Assembly: GCA_031277885.1 (NCBI GenBank)
Contig: JAITLM010000120.1
Location: 1-55,838, forward strand
DNA from: Microbacterium sp.
Lineage (GTDB): Bacteria; Actinomycetota; Actinomycetes; Actinomycetales; Microbacteriaceae
Length of the DNA stretch: 55,838 bases
Direction of reading: 5' to 3'
Part shown: positions 43,638-50,917 of the stretch, one piece after another
Numbering within the stretch: the first letter of the stretch is position 1
Layout of the letters: every line of letters starts with the position of its first letter
Notes under the pieces: generated by a model
Database searches by the model: none
What the model was told of the DNA's origin: nothing
Seen by the model: the letters and a program-made list of their open reading frames with translations, nothing else
Made by a program: the position numbers and the translations under genes

Positions 43638-44243
43638 TCATCCCTGGCCAGGTGCGCCGTACTGGCCGCCGTCCGGCAGCGGTGGGCATGACGCCGTCGT
43701 GGTCTGCGCCGCGACCTCGGCGCGCACCTCGACGCCGTCCGGCAATGCGTCGACCGTGTAGACGATCCCCTCTTGCGCACCCTGAGCCGGAATGTAGCCC
43801 ACCGCCGTCGACGTGACGTCTGGGTTGTCCGGCCAAGGCCCGCCCGAGGTCGAGATGAGGTCGCCGGTCGGGTGCTCTCGCAACCAGTTCCCGGCTTCGG
43901 TCACGCCCATGCCCGGGATCTTCCAGTAGGCCGTCAACAGGGCGTACGGACCGCACGGCCAGCCCGTGAAGGAGCTGAAGGGCTTCAGGTCCGCAGGCGT
44001 CGCCGGTACCGCGCCCGGCGGCAGTGTGGCCTCGGCGAGCCAGGCGCGCGCCTGTTCCTGCGCCCGGGCGTCCGTGCTTCCCGAGGCCACGACGGACGAC
44101 GCCGACTCGCTCGGCGACGGGGAGGGAACAGCCGACGGCGGAGGTGCCGTCGATGCCGCTCCTGCGCCGGTCGGAGCCGTGGCGCACCCCGACAGGGCGA
44201 GCGCCAGGACGGAGGCCAGGAGCAGAGACGCGCGGATCCGCAT
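43638..44243 (-). CDS. Secreted lipoprotein of unknown function
   Basis: 201 aa. The signal peptide ends in LALSGC with lipidated Cys20. A Ser/Pro/Thr/Ala linker covers about 21-55. The mature domain (about 60-201) contains SFTGWPCGPYALLTAYWKIPGMGVTEAGNWLREHPTG and a C-terminal TASCPPLPDGG, giving two Cys that may pair. No family is recognised. The ATG at 44243 is 6 nt from a TATCGT -10, so it is predicted leaderless. The frame continues past the TGA stop for 45 codons. Confidence 0.8.
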   Translation of the reverse strand: MRIRASLLLASVLALALSGCATAPTGAGAASTAPPPSAVPSPSPSESASSVVASGSTDARAQEQARAWLAEATLPPGAVPATPADLKPFSSFTGWPCGPYALLTAYWKIPGMGVTEAGNWLREHPTGDLISTSGGPWPDNPDVTSTAVGYIPAQGAQEGIVYTVDALPDGVEVRAEVAAQTTTASCPPLPDGGQYGAPGQG

Positions 44244-44249
44244 GCGTAC

Positions 44250-44255
44250 ACGATA
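44250..44255 (-). promoter_or_regulatory. -10 TATCGT of the lipoprotein gene
   Basis: The minus-strand TATCGT ends 6 nt before the ATG at 44243. Confidence 0.6.
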
Positions 44256-44338
44256 GACGTCGCCGGCCTTGGGGCGCGGGAACGGCCCGTCGGAGACTGC
44301 GGAGAGCCTGAGGCTCGGGATGAGGTCGCCGACCTCGT

Positions 44339-45139
44339 TCACCACAGGGACGCGAGCATCGCTGCGAGCACGGTCACCAGGAGGGCGAGATAGGTCCACG
44401 CGTGCACGCGATCGAGGATCGGAAGGGGGTGCCGGCGCAGGACGACGATGACGGGGATCGCCCCGGCCAGCAGCAGCGCCGCCGCTCCGATGTCGACGAG
44501 TCCCAGGGAGAGGAACGGCGCGTGGACAGGCGCCGCGTGGGGGAGGGCCAGGAAGGCGATGCTCGCAGGAAGGCTGAGAGCAAGGGTGAGCGGGTTCGCC
44601 AGGGCGGTCGCCTCGCTCATCGGCAGGCCGGAGCGGCGCAGCAGAGGCACCGTCATCACGCTGCCTCCGACACCGAGCACTGACGCGACCGCACCGATCG
44701 GCAGTCCATAGGAGGAGGGGATCCGTGCTGTGCCCCGCGGAGCGCTCGCCCGAGTCGCGCGAGTGAAGAAACCCGGGCGCACGGACACATCGACGATCGT
44801 CACCGCCAGGTAGGCGATGAAACCCCACGAGACCACCGCCGCGGGCACCACGGACGCGATGGCGGCACCGATCAGCCCGCCCACGGCGAGCAGGAGGAGA
44901 AGCATCCTGCGCCCCCGCAGTCGTCCGAGCACGGCGACCGGGGTCGCGGCCGTGGCGATCGCGGCATTGACGACCATGACCACTGCGGAAGTCGCCACGG
45001 CGATCGTGCCGGCGTCGGAGCCGGTGGCAGCATCCGCCCACACGATCACGGGAACGGTGACGAAGCCGCCGCCGAAGCCGAACAGCACGGTGGTGAGCCC
45101 TGCGAAGGCTCCGATCAGGAGAAGCGTGAGGATTGTCAT
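44339..45139 (-). CDS. TauE/SafE-family sulfite or anion exporter
   Basis: 266 aa with about eight hydrophobic segments. The family repeat is visible as FGFGGGFVTVPVIV near the N-terminus and LGVGGSVMTVPLLRRSGLPMSEATALANPLTL in the second half. Members export sulfite, sulfonates or sulfoacetate. The ATG at 45139 starts right before the first helix but has a weak ribosome site; an ATG at 45190 would add 17 residues. It is divergent from an AraC regulator, which may control it. Confidence 0.88.
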   Translation of the reverse strand: MTILTLLLIGAFAGLTTVLFGFGGGFVTVPVIVWADAATGSDAGTIAVATSAVVMVVNAAIATAATPVAVLGRLRGRRMLLLLLAVGGLIGAAIASVVPAAVVSWGFIAYLAVTIVDVSVRPGFFTRATRASAPRGTARIPSSYGLPIGAVASVLGVGGSVMTVPLLRRSGLPMSEATALANPLTLALSLPASIAFLALPHAAPVHAPFLSLGLVDIGAAALLLAGAIPVIVVLRRHPLPILDRVHAWTYLALLVTVLAAMLASLW

Positions 45140-45210
45140 CGGAACAAGCCCAGCACCGTGCCGCTCGTCTGGCAGTCGAGGATCGGGCATCTTCTTTCGA
45201 ATTCCGGCCA

Positions 45211-45216
45211 TACGAT
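45211..45216 (+). promoter_or_regulatory. -10 TACGAT of the AraC gene
   Basis: TACGAT ends 6 nt before the ATG at 45223. Confidence 0.6.
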
Positions 45217-45222
45217 CGATTC

Positions 45223-45981
45223 ATGCGCAATGTCTCCCTGGACCGCGTCGATCGACTGCCGGTGTCGGTCCTGCCGATCGCGACCGACTACGACCCAGGG
45301 CACCTGCTGGCGTGGCACGAGCATCGGCGTGCGCAGTTCCTGTACGCCGCCTCGGGCACCATGCTCGTCGAGACCCGCGACGGCGCCTGGACGGTGCCCG
45401 GAGAGCGAGCGGTCCTGATCCCGCCGCGGACTCGCCACCAGGTCCGGATGCTGGACGTGCAGACCAACAGCCTCTACATCGAGCCTCGCTCCGTGCCGTG
45501 GTGGCCGGAGCGGTGCGAGGTGGTCGAGGTCCCCGACCTTCTGCGAGAACTGCTGCGGGCGGCCGCGGACATCGATGCCGGGGCGCTGACCGAGAGCCGC
45601 AGTCAAGCCGTGTCCGTGCTGCTCCTGCATGAGCTGGCGGCACTCGTCGAAGTGCCGATGTCCGTCCCGTTCCCCGAGGACGTCCTGCTGGCGGGCCTGT
45701 GCCACCGCTTCATGTCCGCGCCGGATCTGCGCGTGGACAACAGAGCCTGGGCGCTCGAGGCCCGCATGAGCGAGCGGAGCCTGACGCGCCGGTTCCGCGC
45801 GCAGACGGGGATGAGTCCCGCCGCCTGGCGGGCCAAGGCCTTGCTGCTCGCGGCGATCCCGCTGCTGGCGCACCGCACGGTGACGGATGTCGCCGGTGCC
45901 CTGGGCTATTCCTCCCCGGCGGCGTTCTCCTACGCCTTTCACCGCGCCTTCGACGTGACTCCGATCTCGCTGCGTCAGTGA
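45223..45981 (+). CDS. AraC-family transcriptional regulator with cupin sensor
   Basis: 252 aa. The N-terminal cupin has HLLAWHEHRRAQFLYAASGTMLVET and VLIPPRTRHQVRML. The C-terminal AraC HTH pair is ALEARMSERSLTRRFRAQTGMSPAAWRAKALLLAAIPLL and VTDVAGALGYSSPAAFSYAFHRAFDVTPISLR. The ATG at 45223 replaces a longer frame from 45133 that would run through the divergent promoter. The likely target is the adjacent TauE gene. Confidence 0.9.
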   Translation: MRNVSLDRVDRLPVSVLPIATDYDPGHLLAWHEHRRAQFLYAASGTMLVETRDGAWTVPGERAVLIPPRTRHQVRMLDVQTNSLYIEPRSVPWWPERCEVVEVPDLLRELLRAAADIDAGALTESRSQAVSVLLLHELAALVEVPMSVPFPEDVLLAGLCHRFMSAPDLRVDNRAWALEARMSERSLTRRFRAQTGMSPAAWRAKALLLAAIPLLAHRTVTDVAGALGYSSPAAFSYAFHRAFDVTPISLRQ

Positions 45982-45993
45982 CCCCACGGACTT

Positions 45994-46059
45994 CCACCTT
46001 CGCGTCGTCCCCATCAGCGGACTCCATGGCGTCCGCTGACGGGGACGACTCGGAAGTGG
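45994..46059. repeat. Dispersed hairpin repeat, copy 2 (AraC-GNAT gap)
   Basis: 29-nt arms at 45994-46022 and 46031-46059 with few mismatches, loop TCCATGGC. The outer sequence TCGTCCCC/GGGGACGA is shared with copies 1 and 3; the inner stem (TCAGCGGAC/GTCCGCTGA) differs on both sides. Confidence 0.88.
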
Positions 46060-46076
46060 GAGCGCGGCGGGTCACG

Positions 46077-46082
46077 TAGGCT
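46077..46082 (+). promoter_or_regulatory. -10 TAGGCT of the GNAT gene at 46089
   Basis: TAGGCT ends 6 nt before the ATG, and lies 17 nt after hairpin copy 2. Confidence 0.6.
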
Positions 46083-46088
46083 CCACGC

Positions 46089-46532
46089 ATGACCGGGGAC
46101 ATCAGAATCGAGATCGCGCACAGCCTGACGGTCGACGAGCGCCGACAGATCGAGGCGCTGCTCCCGCAGCTGTCGTCGACCATCGCGTTCGATCCCGATC
46201 GTTTGCAGGCGATGCTCGATGTGCCGGGCGTGGAGCTCTTCCTCGCTCTCGATGAGAAGGAGGTCGTCGGCATGGCCACTCTTGCGACCTTCCCCCTCGT
46301 CACCGGATGGCGCGGGATCGTCGAAGACGTGGTCGTCGACCACGAGCGCCGCGGACGCGGAGTCGCCCGTCGGCTGTTGGAGGCGATCATCGACGAGTCG
46401 GCTCGCCTGCGTCTGCGCACGCTCGATCTCACGTCCCGGCCGTCGCGCGCGTCCGCGATTCGCCTCTACGAATCCCTCGGATTCGAACGGCGTGAGACGA
46501 ACGCGATGCGATTCGTGCCGCGGCAAGCCTGA
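46089..46532 (+). CDS. GNAT-family N-acetyltransferase (147 aa)
   Basis: Motif A is IVEDVVVDHERRGRGVARRLLEAIIDE with the acetyl-CoA loop RRGRGVA. LDLTSRPSRASAIRLYESLGFERRETNAMRF is the C-terminal motif B. The substrate is unknown. Confidence 0.88.
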   Translation: MTGDIRIEIAHSLTVDERRQIEALLPQLSSTIAFDPDRLQAMLDVPGVELFLALDEKEVVGMATLATFPLVTGWRGIVEDVVVDHERRGRGVARRLLEAIIDESARLRLRTLDLTSRPSRASAIRLYESLGFERRETNAMRFVPRQA

Positions 46533-46744
46533 TCGTCGTACGGCGCGGCCGCGACAGTCCGGGTCTCCCGGGGGCGTTGCTGATTCCGCAAGGGCATTCG
46601 CGGCGGGGCGCGGGTGGCGATACGTTCAGAAGGCGGTCCACGGGCCGCGCCACTGCACTCGATGGATCGGACGACCGGTGATCTCCTGACGACGCCTCAT
46701 CGTCCGTTCGCAGCGGCAGAGCCGCATGCCCTGAGAGGATCATC

Positions 46745-47485
46745 GTGACCATTCAGATCATCCCCGCACCCGTCGTCCGCCAGACGTGGATCGACCCGTT
46801 CGCGGGCGGAACCGAGATCCGCGCTCTGCACGGCTTCCGGCTCGCCCGGGTCGAGGATCCGCTGGAGGGCTTCGCGGTGCAGATCCTGACGAGGCCGTCG
46901 GGGACGAGCGCGCTCGTCTCCGACGAGATCGCCGAGGTGGAGGGCGTCCGGCAGGCCACGAGCGAGACGGAGCTGAGGGCGGCGCTCGCCGCGGCCGGCA
47001 TCGAGATGAACGGAGCCGACCATCTGTTCTTCCTGCCGGACGGGCGGAAGGAGGAGGTGCGGGCCGCGGACGACGCCCCGCACGTCCGTCGGCTCACCGC
47101 CGCTGACGAGGCGCTGTTCGCGGCGTTCGAGGAGAGCGCGCCAGAGGCGGACGTCGACGAGGCGTGGGTCGAACTCGACCACTGGGCGGTGTTCGGCGCC
47201 TTCGACGGGGACCTCCTCGTCGCGGCCGGCAGCGCCGTGCCCTTCCGCGAGGACAGCCTGCTGGCCGACATCGGCGTGCTCACGCTGCCGAGCCGCCGCG
47301 GTCAGGGCCACGCGCGTGCGATCGTCCTCGCGCTCGCCCGGCATGCCCTCGCGCAGGGGTACGAGCCGCAATACCGCTGCCAGCTCGACAACACCTCGTC
47401 CGTCATCCTGGCCGAGCGCTCGGGGTTCCTGAGCATCGGAACCTGGGACGTCCCGCTCCCCGTCGAGGGCGACGACGAGGGATAG
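46745..47485 (+). CDS. GNAT-family N-acetyltransferase with N-terminal extension (246 aa)
   Basis: A GTG start with GAGAGGA 5 nt upstream. The first 110 residues form a separate domain (IDPFAGGTEIRALHGFRLARV and HLFFLPDGRKEE). The GNAT core is in the second half: WAVFGAFDGDLLVAAGSAVPF, IGVLTLPSRRGQGHARAIVLALARHAL, CQLDNTSSVILAERSGFLSIGTWDV. The two-part layout recalls tandem GNAT proteins in which the N-terminal copy is degenerate. It converges on the isochorismate synthase gene, 15 nt away. Confidence 0.83.
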   Translation: MTIQIIPAPVVRQTWIDPFAGGTEIRALHGFRLARVEDPLEGFAVQILTRPSGTSALVSDEIAEVEGVRQATSETELRAALAAAGIEMNGADHLFFLPDGRKEEVRAADDAPHVRRLTAADEALFAAFEESAPEADVDEAWVELDHWAVFGAFDGDLLVAAGSAVPFREDSLLADIGVLTLPSRRGQGHARAIVLALARHALAQGYEPQYRCQLDNTSSVILAERSGFLSIGTWDVPLPVEGDDEG

Positions 47486-47500
47486 CGGCGACCGTGCCGG

Positions 47501-48787
47501 TCAGGCGAGGGCGTCGACGATCGGGCGGAACTTCACCCGGGTCTCCAGCAGCTCCGCCTCGGGGTCGCTGCCGGCGACGATCCCGGCGCCCGCGTAGGCG
47601 GTGAGCGGGATCGGGTCTCCGGATCCGGATCCGGTCACGTCGAACTGCGCGCACCGCAGCGCGATCGCCCACTCGCCGTTGCCGTCCGCGTCGATCCAGC
47701 CCACGGGGCCGGCGTAGCGCCCCCGGTCGAAGGGCTCGAGCTCGCGGATCGCGGCGATCGCGGCATCGGTCGGGGTGCCCGCGACCGCGGCGGTCGGGTG
47801 CAGCGCGGCGGCGAGATCGAGCGCGGAGGCGCCGTCGCTGAGGTGCGCGCGCACATCGGTCGCCAGATGGAACAGGTTCGGCAGCTCGAGGATGAACGGG
47901 CCGCCCTCCGCATCGAGCGCGGTCGTGTGCGGGGCGAGCGAGGCCACCACACTGCGCACCGCGAACGCGTGCTCGTCGTTGTCCTTGGGGCTGTCGGCGA
48001 GCGACGCGGCGGCGCGGGCATCGGTCACCGCGTCCGCACCGCGAGCGGTCGTGCCGGCCAGCACGCGCGCGGTCACCACGCCGTCCTGCGCGGTGACGAG
48101 CGTCTCCGGACTCGCGCCGATCAGGCCGTCCACGGCGAAGGCCCACGTGTCGGGGTACTCGGTGCTGAGCGCGCGGACCAGACGGCGCAGGTCGGATCCG
48201 GCCGGGACCGTGCCGACGAGATCGCGCGCGAGCACGACCTTGCCGTACCGGGCGTCGGCGATCGCCGCGAGAGCCTGGCGCACCGAGGCCTGGTAGCCCT
48301 GAGCGGTCTGCGCGCCGGGACCGAGCGTGCCCGCCCAGTGCGGGCCGAGGGCGGTGGGCGCCGGGGCTGCGCCCACGAGGTCGCCGTCCGCGAGGTCCCC
48401 GTCCGCCGGAGGGGCGTCGAGGATGCGCGTGATCCAGGTGCGTCCGCCATGTCGGCCGATCACGGTGCGCGGCACGATGAGCACGCTGTCCGCGGAGGAG
48501 GCCTCGTCGAAGACCAGCGCCGCGAACGCGACGAGCCCGGTGCCGGGGAGTCGCACCGCGTCGTCGACGCGCGCGGAGGAGCGGATCCGGTCCCAGGCGC
48601 GACCGAGGGCGGTGGTGCGGGGCTCCGTCCCGGCGGCGATCCGGACCACGGCCGCGGTCTCGGATCCGACCGCGACGATCCCGTCGCCGCGGCGCAGCCA
48701 CGCCCTCGGATCCGTCGGATCCGCATAGGCGAGCAGGTCGTCGGCGAGGTCGAACTCTCGCGTCTGAACGACCAGGCCGGCACTCAC
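47501..48787 (-). CDS. menF: Isochorismate synthase (MenF/EntC family)
   Basis: 428 aa, chorismate to isochorismate. The catalytic core includes ARYGKVVLARDLVG with the general-base Lys, AFAVDGLIGASPETLVT, RVLAGTTARGADAVTDARAA, DNDEHAFAVRSVVASLAPH, HPTAAVAGTPTDAAIAAIRELEPFDRGRYAGPVGWIDADGNGEWAIALR and the C-terminal AGAGIVAGSDPEAELLET. The GTG start lies 6 nt after TAGGCT. Proximity to menG and a polyprenyl synthase favours menaquinone synthesis over siderophore synthesis; no iron box is seen. Confidence 0.93.
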   Translation of the reverse strand: MSAGLVVQTREFDLADDLLAYADPTDPRAWLRRGDGIVAVGSETAAVVRIAAGTEPRTTALGRAWDRIRSSARVDDAVRLPGTGLVAFAALVFDEASSADSVLIVPRTVIGRHGGRTWITRILDAPPADGDLADGDLVGAAPAPTALGPHWAGTLGPGAQTAQGYQASVRQALAAIADARYGKVVLARDLVGTVPAGSDLRRLVRALSTEYPDTWAFAVDGLIGASPETLVTAQDGVVTARVLAGTTARGADAVTDARAAASLADSPKDNDEHAFAVRSVVASLAPHTTALDAEGGPFILELPNLFHLATDVRAHLSDGASALDLAAALHPTAAVAGTPTDAAIAAIRELEPFDRGRYAGPVGWIDADGNGEWAIALRCAQFDVTGSGSGDPIPLTAYAGAGIVAGSDPEAELLETRVKFRPIVDALA

Positions 48788-48793
48788 GGATCC

Positions 48794-48799
48794 AGCCTA
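48794..48799 (-). promoter_or_regulatory. -10 TAGGCT of the isochorismate synthase gene
   Basis: The minus-strand TAGGCT is followed by 6 nt (GGATCC) and then the GTG. Confidence 0.65.
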
Positions 48800-48849
48800 T
48801 TGCGTGCCGGAAGCGCCGCCGTGCCCCGGGCAGCGTCAGGGGTGCGCCA

Positions 48850-48855
48850 TAGAGT
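48850..48855 (+). promoter_or_regulatory. -10 TAGAGT of the DUF402 gene
   Basis: TAGAGT ends 6 nt before the GTG at 48862. Confidence 0.6.
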
Positions 48856-48861
48856 GGCACC

Positions 48862-49479
48862 GTGACCCCAGAGCGCCTCCCCTTCGGAACCGAGATCGTC
48901 TTCCAGTGGCGCAAGTGGGACGGGTCGCCGCACTGGCGACACGAATGCGTCTACCTCGGCGCCGACGAGTGGGGCGACTGGGTGGGTCAGCCCGGCGGCT
49001 GGGGGAGCGCCCGCCCCGGCCGCACCTTCACGGCGCACGGACCCAACGTCACGCTCGTGGCGCCGAGCGGCGACTACGCGCTCACCGTGAACCGCGATCA
49101 CCCCGAGGGCATGCGGATCTACATCGACCTCGCCTGGGATCTGCGTGCCGCGAAGCCGGCGGACGAGCCCGCCGCGGACGTTGCGCCGCTCCCGCAGTCC
49201 GAGGGGGTGCCGGTGCTGTTCACGGGCATCGACATGGACCTCGACGTCGTGCGCATCGAGGGCGAGCGCGGCACCTGGATCGACGACGAGGACGAGTGGG
49301 ACGAGCATCGCGTGCAGTACGGCTACCCCGCTGAGGTGCAGCGCCACCTCGAGGCGCTCGCCGCCGACCTCGAGCGGCGGGTGCGCGCGCAGTTGCCGCC
49401 GTTCGACGACGCCACGGCCGACCAGTGGCTGGACCGGCTCGAGACGCTCGCGCTGCCGGCGCGCGCAGAGCATCTGTAG
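48862..49479 (+). CDS. DUF402 domain protein (nucleotide phosphatase-like)
   Basis: 205 aa. The DUF402 core has FQWRKWDGSPHWRHECVYLGADEWGDWVGQPGG and YIDLAWDL, then a second strand block LFTGIDMDLDVVRIEGERGTWIDDEDEWDEHRVQYGYPAEV with clustered Asp/Glu that fit divalent-metal binding. Known relatives hydrolyse nucleoside di- or triphosphates. Divergent from the isochorismate synthase gene with two leaderless promoters. Confidence 0.83.
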   Translation: MTPERLPFGTEIVFQWRKWDGSPHWRHECVYLGADEWGDWVGQPGGWGSARPGRTFTAHGPNVTLVAPSGDYALTVNRDHPEGMRIYIDLAWDLRAAKPADEPAADVAPLPQSEGVPVLFTGIDMDLDVVRIEGERGTWIDDEDEWDEHRVQYGYPAEVQRHLEALAADLERRVRAQLPPFDDATADQWLDRLETLALPARAEHL

Positions 49480-49484
49480 TACCT

Positions 49485-49581
49485 CACCATTCCGAGTCGT
49501 CCCTCTGAGCGCACCCCATAGGCCGCGCTCAGAGGGACGACTCGGAAATAGGGGGCGCTCCAGAGGAGACTCGGAATGGTG
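49485..49581. repeat. Dispersed hairpin repeat, copy 3 (DUF402-menG gap)
   Basis: Perfect 23-nt arms (49490-49512 and 49525-49547) starting TTCCGAGTCGTCCC. A second, outer pairing CACCATTCCGAG (49485-49496) with CTCGGAATGGTG (49570-49581) allows two alternative structures. It ends 6 nt before the menG -10. Confidence 0.9.
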
Positions 49582-49587
49582 GCCGCG

Positions 49588-49593
49588 TAGGCT
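49588..49593 (+). promoter_or_regulatory. -10 TAGGCT of menG
   Basis: TAGGCT ends 6 nt before the GTG at 49600. Confidence 0.65.
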
Positions 49594-49599
49594 GGACGG

Positions 49600-50325
49600 G
49601 TGAGTGCGAACGATCAGCCGAACCGCGCAGACCTCGGCAAGGACCCCTCCCGGGTGAGCGGCATGTTCGACCAGGTCGCGGCCGGCTACGACCGCACCAA
49701 CACCGTCATGACGGTCGGGAACGACGCGCTCTGGCGTGCGGCGACCACTCGCGCGGTCGCTCCGAAGAAGGGCGAGCGGATCCTCGATCTCGGGGCCGGC
49801 ACCGCGTCCTCCTCGGCCGCGCTCGCGCGCAGCGGCGCCGACGTGGTCGCCGCCGACTTCTCGCCGGGGATGCTGGCCGAGGGTAAGCGCCGGCACGGCG
49901 ACCTGCCGAACCTGAGCTTCGTGGAGGCGGACGCGACCGACCTCCCCTTCGAGGACGACTCCTTCGACGCGGTGACGATGTCGTACAGCCTGCGCAACGT
50001 GCAGGATCCGAAGAAGGCCATCGCCGAGCTGTTCCGGGTCACCAAGCCCGGCGGACGCGTCGTGATCAACGAGTTCTCCACGCCGCCGGCCAAGCTGCTG
50101 CGCGGCTTCTACAAGATCTACAACTCCCAGGTGCTGCCGCGCGTCGCCCGGCTGGCCGGCACGAACGGCGAGGCCTACGACTACCTCAACGAGTCGATCA
50201 GCGCCTGGCCCGATCAGCGCACGCTCGCGAGCTGGCTGCGCGAGGCGGGCTGGATCGACGTCGCCTGGCGCAACCTGTCCTTCGGGATCGTCGCGCTGCA
50301 TCGCGCCCGCAAGCCCAAGGCCTGA
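49600..50325 (+). CDS. menG: Demethylmenaquinone methyltransferase
   Basis: 241 aa, SAM-dependent last step of menaquinone synthesis (UbiE/MenG). Family signatures are VSGMFDQVAAGYDRTNTVMTVGND near the N-terminus, the SAM loop ILDLGAGTASSSAAL, ADATDLPFEDDSFDAVTMSYSLRNV, and ELFRVTKPGGRVVINEFSTP. The GTG start is leaderless. The polyprenyl synthase downstream provides the side chain. Confidence 0.95.
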   Translation: MSANDQPNRADLGKDPSRVSGMFDQVAAGYDRTNTVMTVGNDALWRAATTRAVAPKKGERILDLGAGTASSSAALARSGADVVAADFSPGMLAEGKRRHGDLPNLSFVEADATDLPFEDDSFDAVTMSYSLRNVQDPKKAIAELFRVTKPGGRVVINEFSTPPAKLLRGFYKIYNSQVLPRVARLAGTNGEAYDYLNESISAWPDQRTLASWLREAGWIDVAWRNLSFGIVALHRARKPKA

Positions 50326-50359
50326 CCCGAGAAGCTGCTCTGCGTCACGCCTGCCGGGA

Positions 50360-50773
50360 TCAGCCCTGCGGCGGCGCGGTCAGGAGCGCGGCGATGTCCG
50401 CGATCTCCCACGCCTCGGCGATGCGTCCGTCCCGCAGATGGCAGATGATCGCCTGATCGAGCGTGAAGGCGCGATCCGCTCCGGTGGCCTCCGTGGTGAC
50501 GCTGCCGAGATCGCCGATGATCGTCCCGGTCACGATGACGCGCGCCATCTCGGTGTCACCGTCGGTGAGGATCTCCTGGATCTCGTGCCGCAGCCCCCGC
50601 ACCGAGGCCACGGCATCGCGCCAGACCTGCTTCTCCTCGTCCCGGCTGGAGGTCGACAGTCCGGCCGGAGCGTGGACCACCACGTCGGCGTGCATGAGCC
50701 GATCGAACTCGTCGAGGTTCCCGCTGTCGCCGGCGGCGAGCCAGCGCGCCGTCACGGAGGATCCGGAGATCAT
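50360..50773 (-). CDS. SnoaL/NTF2-like protein (137 aa)
   Basis: VTARWLAAGDSGNLDEFDRLMHADVVVHAPAG and RVIVTGTIIGD, ICHLRDGRIAEAWEIADIAALL follow the SnoaL-like polyketide cyclase/NTF2 fold. The ATG at 50773 is 7 nt from a minus-strand TAGGCT; the much longer frame to 52054 is a shadow of the neighbouring genes. Substrate unknown. Confidence 0.82.
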   Translation of the reverse strand: MISGSSVTARWLAAGDSGNLDEFDRLMHADVVVHAPAGLSTSSRDEEKQVWRDAVASVRGLRHEIQEILTDGDTEMARVIVTGTIIGDLGSVTTEATGADRAFTLDQAIICHLRDGRIAEAWEIADIAALLTAPPQG

Positions 50774-50780
50774 GCACCAC

Positions 50781-50786
50781 AGCCTA
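50781..50786 (-). promoter_or_regulatory. -10 TAGGCT of the SnoaL-like gene
   Basis: The minus-strand TAGGCT ends 7 nt before the ATG at 50773. Confidence 0.6.
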
Positions 50787-50904
50787 GAACCGGGACGCAC
50801 GCGTGAGAAGAGTGCGGTGGGCCGGCGGAGCCGGTCGATCCGCCGCGCGCCGCGGACCCGATGCCGCGGCGACAAGAGGGGACCGGGCACGGTTCGCGCC
50901 CAGG

Positions 50905-50910
50905 TAGGCT
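50905..50910 (+). promoter_or_regulatory. -10 TAGGCT of the polyprenyl synthase gene
   Basis: TAGGCT ends 7 nt before the GTG at 50918. Confidence 0.65.
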
Positions 50911-50917
50911 GGAGCAC

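Noticed and set aside
43638..43640. TGA of the lipoprotein gene read as selenocysteine.
   Set aside because: No plausible downstream selenocysteine-insertion structure was recognised and the surrounding residues do not suggest a redox site; a stop, nonsense mutation or read-through is simpler.
47501..48787. Isochorismate synthase as part of an iron-regulated siderophore pathway.
   Set aside because: No iron box in its promoter and no siderophore genes nearby; the menG and polyprenyl synthase neighbours point to menaquinone.
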